In this document: positions 8,684-19,000 of the stretch, in pieces
Position numbering within the stretch: position 1 is the stretch's first letter
Layout of the letters: each line of letters begins with the position of its first letter
Assembly (NCBI GenBank): GCA_032358165.1
Contig: JAALGY010000054.1
Span: 1 to 64,000, forward strand
Length of the DNA: 64,000 nucleotides
From: Diplosphaera chodatii
Taxonomy: Eukaryota; Chlorophyta; Trebouxiophyceae; Prasiolales; Stichococcaceae
Reading direction: 5' to 3'
Made by a program: the position numbers and the translations under genes
The notes under the pieces: generated by a model
The model's input: the letters and a program-made list of their open reading frames with translations, nothing else
Databases searched by the model: none
What the model was told of the DNA's origin: nothing

Positions 8684-10973
8684 TCAGCCGAAGAAGACCT
8701 GCGATGCGCCGCCAGGTGGCGCCAGCACGCGGCTGCTGGGGCGGTCGCTCAGGAAGTTGCCCACCTGCAACACATCAGGCATACAACGGCTCATGGGATG
8801 CTTTTCTGCTGCAGGGCAGTGGAACATGGCTTTACACCACATTGGCAGCACTGGCATGTGTTGCAGAGCTCAAACGTCTGCTCTTGCAGAGGTAAGCGCA
8901 CAGTAGCTGATAGCAAAAAGAACCGTGTGCATTGCTGACAGACCATCCTCACGTTCTGGCCCTCGGTGCGGGTGTAGTTGTTGATGGCCACGCCGCCGGC
9001 GCGGCTCATGCCATGGCCGCTGAAGTGGCCGTGCTGTGGCGGGGAGCCACCCTGCAGCAGCAGCAGGTGTGTTCAGGACCAGATCGGGGCCTGCTCACGC
9101 AGCCAGCTGCGCGCAGCACATGGCATCAGCAGCGCCTGAGCAGACAGGCGCACGGCTCAGGCTCGATGCAACTGCCTACTTATCCGACCACCTGACCACC
9201 TGAGGTCCTGACGCCTCCTGGCGCCTGAGGTGACCTGAAAGCGCCTGACACCTGACCATCTGATAATACAATGACGCGCACCATGGGCTGCTCCTGCGCC
9301 GCGATGTGGGCCGGCGCCTTGGAGCCGGCCTCGGGGGAGCGGCTGACGGGCTGGTTGCTGACGTCGGCAAGCGCCGCCGCCGCCTGCAGGGGGAACGAGG
9401 TGTCGGTCGGCGGCGGCTGCGTCATGCAGGTGAAGCGCAGACGGTCAAGACCTATGATCCTGATGCTGAACAGCCGCAAGGCACTGACGGCACCAGAAAC
9501 ACAAAGGAAGGGCACGGGGAGTGTTCCAGCTGACACTGCATTTGCCGCCACATCTGCCGACGCTCATGCTGACACCAGCCCTGCTGTGAAGCCGTGTGAC
9601 GGAGCGACAGCAGAGCACAGCCCCTTACAGACCGGCGGTGAGTACACCGGCAGCAAGCTCGCAGCCGGTCCACACGGCTGGGGGCCTGCACATACTGGCT
9701 GTATGAGCGTGCACAAACCTAAACCCTACCTCAGGGGTGACGTCGCCGCCGTAGCCGCCAAAGTCGACCTGGGAGGCGCCGCCGGGGGGCGCCGTCACGC
9801 GGCTGCTGGGGCGGTCTGTGATGTGGTTGCCCACCTGCGGCCAGCCACAGCAAGGGCGCCCGTCAAAGCGCAGCCATTGCCACCTCTGCCTTGCCATCTG
9901 CATGCCTGCTATGCGGGCACAATGTTGCGCATCAGATTGAAACCAGGACCAGGCGGCTGAAGCTGAACCCGCACTGCACCGCGCAAACTTTAGATGGGTA
10001 CGCAACGAACCACGCGCTGCGAGCACCCCTGCATACGAGAAGCACTCACGTTCTGGCCGTTGGGGCGCGTGTAGTTGTTGGCCTGCGGCGCCTCGGCGCG
10101 CTGCTGCGCCGCGCCGCGGGACATGTAGGTGGCGGGGCCGTCCCCCGCGGCGCCGGGGGCCGCCGGCGCCTCGGCAAAGATGGTGCTGCAGGCGCACGGC
10201 GGCATACACCGTCAGCGTGCGCCGGTCGGCACCGCAGCACCACTGTGCTCGCAGCATGGCCCAGTGCGGTGTGCTATGCATGTCTGGAGGCGTCAGGGAA
10301 GGCCAGGGGTAGCTGCCAACCGGCGCTCCCAGCTGCTTGCAGCTGTTGCTGACTGCTGCATGGAGCTCGAAAGCTGCAGTGCTTCTTCGGTGCATGACCG
10401 GGAACGACGTGTGTATATGCGCTGCGTAACCTCGGCTGGCATGCGCAGACTGTATCAGGGGGCCACAAGGCTGGCGCTTTGAAAAGCTTACGAGTCCTGG
10501 TGCGAGCATGTGCTCGGCGGTGCGCTAGGCCAGGGCCCCTCGACCGCTGCTGCGGCAGACGCACGTGATCACACAACGAACAAGCATCCGGTGTGACCCG
10601 TCCGCAACGATGCACTCACAAGTCCTGGGTGGCCAGCATGTGCTCGCCCACGCGCTCGGCGAGGGCCTCGCGCCCGCCGCCCGGGTTGATGCCGCGCGCG
10701 CGGCACTGCGTCCGCAGGTCCTTCAGCATCAGCGGCCGCAGGTAGTCCTGCACCTGCAGGGGCCGGGACACATCCGTTGCCTGACGCGGTGCACGGCAGC
10801 CGAGGGCTGTGATGAGCTGCTGGCGCTGCACTGCTGCAGAGGATGCAGAGGCAGCCTGCGAGGCGCAGCTGTGCACATGACACTGACGTGACGCGATACG
10901 ATGACATTGGCAATCACGCAGGTGTTCGGCGTCGCCGCCCGTGTTCATGTGTATGCTAGCTCACCTGCACCAT
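8684..10973 (-). CDS. SAP-domain protein with two SPIRAL1/HN1-type microtubule-binding motifs
   Basis: Seven exons in phase encode 232 aa: 10965-10973, 10620-10753, 10050-10185, 9730-9834, 9282-9416, 8953-9051 and 8684-8764. Residues about 6-43 form a SAP motif (LRPLMLKDLRTQCRARG, then REALAERVGEHML), normally a DNA/chromatin-binding helix-turn-helix. Two SPIRAL1-like units follow. Unit 1 (about 82-123) has NNYTRPNGQNVGN, then ITDRPSSRVTAPPGGASQV; unit 2 (about 191-232) has NNYTRTEGQNVGN, then LSDRPSSRVLAPPGGASQV and the final FFG. In plants, SPIRAL1 proteins are small microtubule-associated proteins, and animal HN1/Jupiter proteins share the RxSSRVLxPPGG core. The same intron position interrupts both units after GQN, so they arose by internal duplication. 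The first exon codes only Met-Val-Gln. Function is inferred: a possible link between microtubules and DNA, for example at the spindle. Confidence 0.8.
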
Positions 10974-12183
10974 GGCGCTGCGTTGTCCGGCTGCTGTCTT
11001 CTGTGTGAGGGTGTTGCTACCGCGTGATGGTCGCAGGAACCCCTCTGACGCTCTCGGATCTTGGCACCTGAGCATGTAGATGTCAAGGGGTTGCTGTCTG
11101 CGGCACGTGCTCCTCAGCAGACGCTCGAACCTGCGCAGATTGGTGTTTCAACCTGCGCTGCGGCAGCCAGAGTGCAGCCCGGCCCAGCCTCGCCAGAACA
11201 GTGGCCTGCCATGTGCACGTTCTCGCACTATGACCACATTGTACAGCCGTGTCGCATAAGTTGATATCGCTCTGATCCGAGATTGTCAGCCTTGCGATGG
11301 ACCTTTGGGGTGGACCCCTAACAATCGTTTCTGCCGAGCTGACAGCCCCGCACACTGGCACGCGCTGTGCAATGTATCAGCAAGCAGGTGGCCATTGATG
11401 GAGGTCTGACAAGGTGCCCATCCCTTCTGCCTCCAAATCTTGGGAGAAAGCTGCATGTCTGCCCTGGCCACAACAGGCTGTTGCAGATGTATACAAGGAC
11501 CAGCCGCGCATTCCCTACTCCTTTCAGATCAGGACTGCAGGCCGCGAGCAGCCTGACCACTTCTGGAGCTCCCACATGATTCAACTTTCGCAACGGAACA
11601 GTCTGCCCTGCGGCTGAGAGATGCCTACCTGTGTGGTGGCGGCGATCAGCAATGTGACAGGCTTGTGTGAGGTGTGCAGGCGGGAATACGATGACAGGCG
11701 GGCGGGCGCGCAGCTGTGAAGTGGGGACCCTGCCGACAGCTCGCTGACTTGGTTGCGCCAGCTGATGAGTCACGCCAGCATGTCTTCACAGCTTGACGCG
11801 TCATGCCAGCGTGGCGTGCATGTAGGTTGATGGCTTGTTGTATTCAGCGCACTTGACAGCTTCCAAACACATTGCTCATGCCACGCGCTACGCTCCCTTG
11901 ACGTGCACTGAGTCTCAGCACACATACGGCAAGCAGGACGCAGCAACATTCGAGTTGTCTTCAAACCTGTGGGCCGCTAGTTGCTGGGAAAGAGCAACAG
12001 CTTTGCGCCGCCAATCTGCCCTGAACTGCATATACGGCATGTGACTGCTGCGGCAGACGCAGCTGCGGTCAAGCTCAGGAAAAGGCTCCACCGCACCTGC
12101 GGCAACGCCGCAGTGATCAGGCATGGCACGGTGAGCAAATCGATGTGGCGCCTGTAAGTAGCAGGTCACCACAGCCGGTGAGG
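10974..12183. other. Divergent promoter region between the SAP-SPIRAL1 gene and RFC2
   Basis: The two flanking genes are transcribed away from this 1.2-kb gap. Open frames inside it (for example 11,367-11,617) show no known domain and no coding-like third-position bias. It presumably holds both promoters and 5' untranslated regions. Confidence 0.45.
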
Positions 12184-15111
12184 ATGGCCGATGTCGCCAC
12201 GGCCATGGATGTCGATGCTGCGGGGCCCAGCACCGCAGCAGCGCCTGCGCCCGCAGCAGCCTCAAAGACCACAGCCTCTTACGATCTGCCCTGGGTGAGC
12301 ATGGCGGAATCAACGCACTTAACTCGCGCACGCTTCCGACGCTCACTTTTCAATGCTGTTTGAACACCGTAGTATCGCAGCACAAAGCCTCAGCTTGAAT
12401 GCAGCATGCGCAGCGTTTGCTGTGGCGCGGCTCCGCACATGGCTCAGGTGGCCTCGCTGCTGTGATCAGGTGGAGAAGTACCGGCCAAAGAACATCGACG
12501 ACGTGGTGGGCAACGTGGAAGCGGTGTCACGGCTGCAGGTCATCGGCCGGGAGGGCAACTTCCCGAATGTCATCCTCGCGGTGCGTCACTGACTGCCATG
12601 CCTGCTCATGTCGCCATCTTGAAGCGCGATTGCTCGTGGGTCTGAACTGGCGCAGCCTGTTCCACGATGGATGGCAGCAACACCTGGTAGGGTGTGGACT
12701 CATGGGTCGACGCATCTCCGTTGGGGCTGCACATGTGCTGCCAGCTGCAATGAGGGTTTCACGCACGCCGAAGTGGTGCCTTGTGCTGCAATAGCATGTA
12801 TGTCTGGGTCTCCCAGGGACCGCCCGGCACCGGCAAGACGACCAGCATCCTGGCGCTGGCGCATGGGCTGCTGGGCGCCAACTACAGGGAGGGCGTCCTG
12901 GAGCTCAACGCCTCTGACGACAGGTGGACACCCTCCAGATGGGCTCGCCCTGGAGCCGCCCCAGCACCTACATCTCCTAGCTCCCACAGCCGCAGCGGCA
13001 GGCTTCCAACGCTATACTGCATGCGCATTGCATGGGAGGGTCCAGCAAAACAACCTTCAATGCGCAGGGGCATCGACGTGGTGCGGAACAAGATCAAGAT
13101 GTTTGCGCAGAAGAAGGTGACGCTGCCGCCCGGCCGCCACAAGATCGTCATCCTGGACGAGGCAGATAGGCACGCATTGCTGTCGCCAGCCCTGCGCACA
13201 TCTACCGTTCCATGGCTCGTTTGAGGCCGCTGGTAACTCACCATAACAGGCTTCCACAGCGCACTGATCTCTATCCTCCAGCGGCAAACAGCTGCAGTGC
13301 CTCGCCACAGAGCGGCAGCTTGATATTTATGTCCCTGGCCATGTCCTGTCAGCCGGCCGTGCTCCCCAGCTCACACACTGCCGCGCCCACCCTGCAGCAT
13401 GACCAGCGGGGCGCAGCAGGCGCTGCGGCGGACGATGGAGCTGTACTCCGCCACCACCCGCTTCGCGCTCGCATGCAACCAGTCCTCGAAGGCGCGCCGC
13501 CGGCACTTCCCACAATTGCATGCTCCCAGATGCCGCCCCAGAGTGTGCACCTTGCAACGCCTGCTGCGGAGGCTGCGCTGTGCTCGGCTGCGGCGCACCA
13601 TCTGCGTCAGCAAACAGCCAGGCGCCATCACAGGGTCTGCAGTGGCTCGTGCTGCGGCATGTCTCCTGCACCGTTGGCGCCCATGCGCTCCATCGGCACG
13701 ACCCCACGCGGCGCTCAAGTGCTCATCTGTAGGGTTTGAGGCAATGAAAACCCTGAATGGCTGCCTGCTGCCGTGCGCAGGTCATCGAGCCCATCCAGTC
13801 GCGGTGCGCCATCCTGCGCTTCGTGCGGCTGGGCGACGCGGAGATCCTGTCGCGCCTGCAGTGGGTGTGCCAGCAAGAACAGGTGCACTGGACCAGCTTC
13901 CAGCAGCTTGCGGTGGACGCATCCGTTGGGCATGGTGCTACGGCCTGTATACATGCAACCACCACCCTCGTGTTCGAGGCGGTGATGGTGGCAACCCCCG
14001 CCTGAAGCCTGAGGCACCATGCCCCTACGGTCACATTGTTCAGTGAACAAGAGTACGTCCCAGCCGCGCAACCGTGCTGCAGGTGGCGTCTGTTCCAGAG
14101 GGCCTCGAAGCCATCATCTTCACGGCGGACGGCGACATGCGGCAGGCGCTCAACAACCTACAGGTAGGCCGCATGTCATCCTGTATCACAATCTGCCTAG
14201 GCGCCCTACCTACGCGTAATCAGCGTTGGCGGCATGCAGCAAGGTCAGGCAATGCGCCTGCTGAGTGCCCAGATGTGCTGATGCGGAAAGAGCGCCGAGA
14301 AGACTTGCTGCATGCATCTGTGCAGGCCACCGTGGCAGGCTTCGGCCTGGTCAGCCGCGACAACGTCTTCAGGGTGCGCGCTCGTGCATACCTTGCGTTG
14401 CTGCTGTGGAGCTCACTGCCCAAGCATGCTTTGTGCGCGCACTGCTGTCAGCGCGTCCTCGGAGTTCGTGAGATGTGCAAGATGGGCGTGCGCAACCATA
14501 TCTGTCCTGTACGCAGGTGTGTGACCAGCCGCACCCGCTGCTGGTGGGCAAGATCGTGCAGGACTGCCTCAGCTGCAACCTCCAGTCCGCCTACACTGGC
14601 ATGAAGGTGTGCTCGCGTGTCCAGCTGCAATCCCAGCTCGGCATTCCTACGAAAGTATGAGCTGAGCCTGAGCTGCACTCTGCGGCAGCCCAAGTCAGGT
14701 CGGGGGATCACACCAGTTTCGACCCTGGCTTTTTGATGTTCTGCTGCAGAAGCTGTTTGACGATGGCTACAGCAGCACGGACATCATCGGCACCCTGTTC
14801 CGCGTGACACGGAACACCGACATGATGGAGTTCCTGAAGCTCGAATACATCAAGGTGTGCGGCACACCGTGCTGCTATTGTAGGGCTCCGAACCGTAGTG
14901 CTCCAAAGGGCAGCCTGGGCACCAGCTCCGCAGCAGCTTGCGCCCGGAGCCTGCAGCGGTCTGGCGTGCCATCTCACGGTTTGCCTGGCTGCGCCCGCAG
15001 GAGATCGGGCTGACGCACATGCGCATCAGCGACGGCGTGGGCTCGCGGCTGCAGCTGTCGGGGCTGCTGGCGCGCCTGTGCAAGCTGTCGTCCAAGATCC
15101 GCAAGAACTAG
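12184..15111 (+). CDS. RFC2: Replication factor C small subunit RFC2 (clamp loader ATPase)
   Basis: Eleven exons give 353 aa, the normal length for this subunit: 12184-12294, 12470-12580, 12817-12923, 13068-13169, 13398-13491, 13781-13882, 14083-14163, 14326-14373, 14517-14606, 14750-14854 and 15001-15111. Residues 75-82 are the Walker A loop GPPGTGKT, about 138-143 the Walker B ILDEAD, and about 182-184 the SRC arginine-finger motif. LPWVEKYRP-type, [14 protein letters not shown] and [11 protein letters not shown] blocks match the human RFC2/yeast Rfc4 group rather than RFC3, RFC4 or RFC5. The protein helps load PCNA onto primed DNA in the nucleus. Two introns (after 13169 and after 13491) begin with GC instead of GT; reading frame and conservation leave no GT alternative. 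Confidence 0.95.
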
Positions 15112-16002
15112 GCGGCCGGTGGGCATGTGCGGCAGGGATGGCGTCGGCAGACAGATAACTGCCAGTGCCGGGCATGGTTTTCGAGCACATTGCAACCGCT
15201 GGCCTGTATGTACAGGCAGCACTAGGGTGGGCTGTTGGTACCAAAATCCGGAGTGCATGGCGGATGCCGTCAGGCTGCTGGTGACCCGGAGGGCGCCTGC
15301 TGTGCGCCTCGCCAAACACGCCTTGCACAAGCCCATAGCGCGGCTTGGGATACAGCATGCGTGCATGGTCTGACAGGCATGGAACCGAGGGTTGGGCCTG
15401 ACGCGCATGGCCTCGCATCGTGTTCAGCAGCAGCATATGTAGGACGTGACACCGCCGACAGCGGCGGCGCCGTAACATCAGTTCCACCACACCCTCAGCC
15501 CCGCTGCTTCAAAGTCTGTAATATATTCAAACTTATGTCCTTATGTCAGCAACATAAACCCTCAGGTGCCTTACATAAGTGTGTCCGCCTCCTCAGCAAC
15601 GTGACTGCCCACAGAAAACGCGTGGGTTCCAGACCTCGAACTTCACCATCGCAGCCGTGCACCCTCTCAAGCGGCGCCGTCAGCATCTGCCGCCACGTCG
15701 CCGTAGGGAGGGACCAGGCGAACAACAACGCCATAGAAGGTGCTTCAGGGTCCTCGTGTTCTCTGGCCGCCACGTGCTTGCGCATGTCCGCTGTAACATC
15801 CCCGACGCAGATGCATGCGATCACGAGTCGGTGATAGGGAGCGTACAGCTTGGCATAGGCTGCGGATTGGCTTGAATCTGCTTGCATTGTGCGGCTTGCC
15901 GGCAAGGCGGGTTGCACCACGCACACGGAGTTCGTGAGGTGCCGTTATCTTGCAGCAGGTGGTCCAGGGCCGCACGGCAGGTAGTGGTTGCACCTGCTGA
16001 AG
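15112..16002. other. Intergenic region between RFC2 and the sulfate transporter
   Basis: No gene is supported. It contains the RFC2 3' untranslated region, with a TGTAA polyadenylation candidate at 15517-15521, and the upstream region of the transporter gene. Reading frames here, including a minus-strand one at 15,546-15,926, show no domain. Confidence 0.45.
15517..15521 (+). terminator. Candidate polyadenylation signal (TGTAA) of RFC2
   Basis: TGTAA followed by an AT-rich tract (ATATATTCAAAC) about 400 bases after the RFC2 stop codon. Confidence 0.4.
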
Positions 16003-19000
16003 ATGGTGCAGCTCGGATGGGAAGCCGGGGTGAGTTCATGTCCATCGGCAGCGCGCCTTGTGTGCCGGCATGCCTCGACACGTGCCAACAGCCCCCATGC
16101 AGCCCTGCACCCCGTGCCCCGCTGTGTATGCGACCAGATGACGATGTGCGATCCACAATCAGGATTCAAGTATAAGCAAAGTCTGTGCTCAGCGGTTTGC
16201 CATGGCCGCAGGTGGTCATTGCCACCCTGGTCGTCGGCCTCATCATCATGGCAGGTGGGGTTTGCCCCACATCTGGACTGATTGACAAGCTTGGCACGGC
16301 GTCTAATGGGATAGCCTGCCTTTCAGATCCCACTCCCATGCATTCGCTCCAGCCCGCGCGCATCTGTTGCGTCACCAACTGTGGCGATTTGGGACGTTGA
16401 TTGCGCAGGCGATTGGGTCGGACCAGATTTTGTGTTCGCAGGTCAGACGAGAGATGCCCCACCCTTCAGTATCGTCAACATGAGGATTTCTGTTGCGCGC
16501 ACCATGTTTGAGGCATGGTGCCAGCTCACATGCATGCTGCGGTGATGCACATATGCGATACGGCATCAATGCATGCAGGCATGGTTGCTGTCGTCACCGC
16601 CTGCCGCATCATCGACACGAAGGAGGCCACAGCGGGCTTCGCCAGCAGCGGGCTGCTGACTGTCGTCATCCTGTTCGTGGTGAGTGGCATATGTGCATGA
16701 CACCAGATGCTGCTGCATGCATGAAAGGCCAAAGGCACGTGCTTGGGTACCAGTCCTGCCAGCAGGGCCAGCATGAGCATCAGCAGCTGCTGAGACGTCA
16801 TGTGACGATCGTATGTCACAGAGTCCAACAGCACATGACCGCAGCATGCACAACCCCTCAAGATGGTGACACTCACTCTGGTGCGCAGGTGGCCGAGGGT
16901 ATTGGTCAAACTGGAGGTGTGTATCTTGCCTCATCCCGCCGTGCATTGCAAGCTTGTATGTCAGCTTTGGCCAACAAGTGTCACCAGCGGGAAGGCTGCC
17001 GGCCAAACTGTCCATGCGCTCCAACAGGGGCCACCCTGGTCGGTCACCACCACCTTCATGACTCATAGCAAACCGTGGCCGTGTCGTCTGCAGGCATGGA
17101 GAAGGCGCTGGTGTACGTGCTGGGGCGCTCCAAGTCGGTCTTCTGGGCGCAGGTCGGTCTGCCGACGGCGGCGCTCTGCTTGTCACTCTACCTGTGCTGC
17201 TGCTTCCGGACTGTGCTGCCGCCAACTTATGTTGTTGATGGCAGCAAACAGAAATGCTGCCCTGCATCAGTGTGTCAGTCGCATGGGTGCATGGTCGGTG
17301 CAGGTGCGCATGTTCATCCCCGTCACCATCGCCAGCGCATTCCTCAACAACACGCCCATCGTGGCGCTGCTCATCCCGTGCGCCTCCTCCTGCGGCCTGC
17401 ACACTCCCCCTGCTGCGCAGCATGCAAGAGCCTGCATGCACCTGCGTTTTACATTCTGCAGCTTCTGCAGCAGCAAATTGCTATGAGGCACAGCACGCCT
17501 GCTCAATGGTCACACGATGTCACGACCCTGCCATTACTGGGTGCTGATGCTGACGGCCCACTGGCGTGTCTCCAGGATCATCATCGCCTGGTCGCGCCGC
17601 GCCGGCGTCAGCTCCAAGAAGCTGCTCATCCCGCTGTCCTACGGCGCCGTCTTCGGCGGCACCTGCACGCTCATCGGCAGCTCCACCAACCTGGTCATCT
17701 CCAGTGGGTGCTTGGGTCATGCTGAATGTGACAGATGCCCTCAGCTTGATCTGCATGCAGACATGCCATGCTGCAAGCTGAGCATGCTGCACGCACCTAT
17801 ATGCTGCAGCGTGCTGCTCCCCCTCGGCTGGATGCAAAGTTGATGGCACACCGCCGCCAACGCAGGCCTGCAAGCCGAGCGGTACGCCGGCACGCCAGAT
17901 GAGCGCTTTGGCTTCTTCGACATCACGCCCTACGGTGGGTTCAGTCAGAGACACGTCCGACGCTACAATAGCACCTGCAACAGCACCTGCACCTGGTGCA
18001 AAGCTTGGTGGTCACAGCGCAGCGCTGCAGCGCGCTGACTCGTACGGGACAGTGGCTTAGAGTCGTGCACACGTGCGTGCAGGCATCCCCTACGCGCTCG
18101 CCGGCATCGTGTACACGCTGGTCGCCTCCCGCTGGCTGCTGGTGGGCGACCAAACGCGGCGGCACAGCGACCTGCTGTTCGTGGCGCGCGTGAAGCCGGG
18201 GTCCCCGGCCGCCGGCAGCACCGTGCGCGGCGCGGGCCTCAAGCGCCTCGACCGCCTGTTCCTCGTCGCCGTGGAGCGCCAGGTGCGGGCAGATCTGAAG
18301 CCGTACCAGCACACTGCGCCAGCGGCTATCGCCAGCGGCTAACGGCCTGCTCACCTTCGCGCGCCGAGTCCGTGCAGCATCAAGCTGTGAGGCGCCACAG
18401 CCCGCCGAATGGAGCATGGTGCAAGTCGACATCAGGGTGACATCGACTGCAGCCCTGGGCTGAGTCCGCTTGTCAGCAACTTTCAGCCCAGGTACAGCCC
18501 CGTCTTTCCGGAATGTGGTGTGCTAATGCTGGTCCGCTGCTGCAGGGCCTGGTGACGCACGCCGTCGGGCCAGAGTACTTGCTGGAGGCCGACGACCAGC
18601 TGCACTTCTGCGGGTGCGCCGCCACACGCAGTGCTGGCTGGCACCCAGCTGCTGTGCAGATGTGGGGGGACGGGACATCCGGGAAGCGTGGCGCACACTG
18701 AGCTTTGTCTGGAGTGCGCATTCAAATGGTGTCAGACACCCTTTGTCCCGCCAGATGTCCGCCGAGCAAATCCAACAGCACATCAGTTGAGGGTGCGGTG
18801 CTGGGCCGGGTGCAGGGAGTACAAGCAGGCCAAGCTGTACACCGAGAAGCTGGACCTGGAGCTGCTCACCAACGAGGTGTGGCGCTGACGTCAAGCTTTC
18901 AACCCCTTGAGCAAGCTGCAGCCAGTAGCTCCCGGCATTAGATGAGATTTGCCGCCACCAGTGGCGCCGACTGCAGGCGCTCAGCCACCACAAAATGCAC

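Noticed and set aside
16566..17441. 291-codon minus-strand open frame
   Set aside because: Runs opposite to exons and introns of the sulfate transporter and shows no domain; explained by GC-rich sequence lacking stops.
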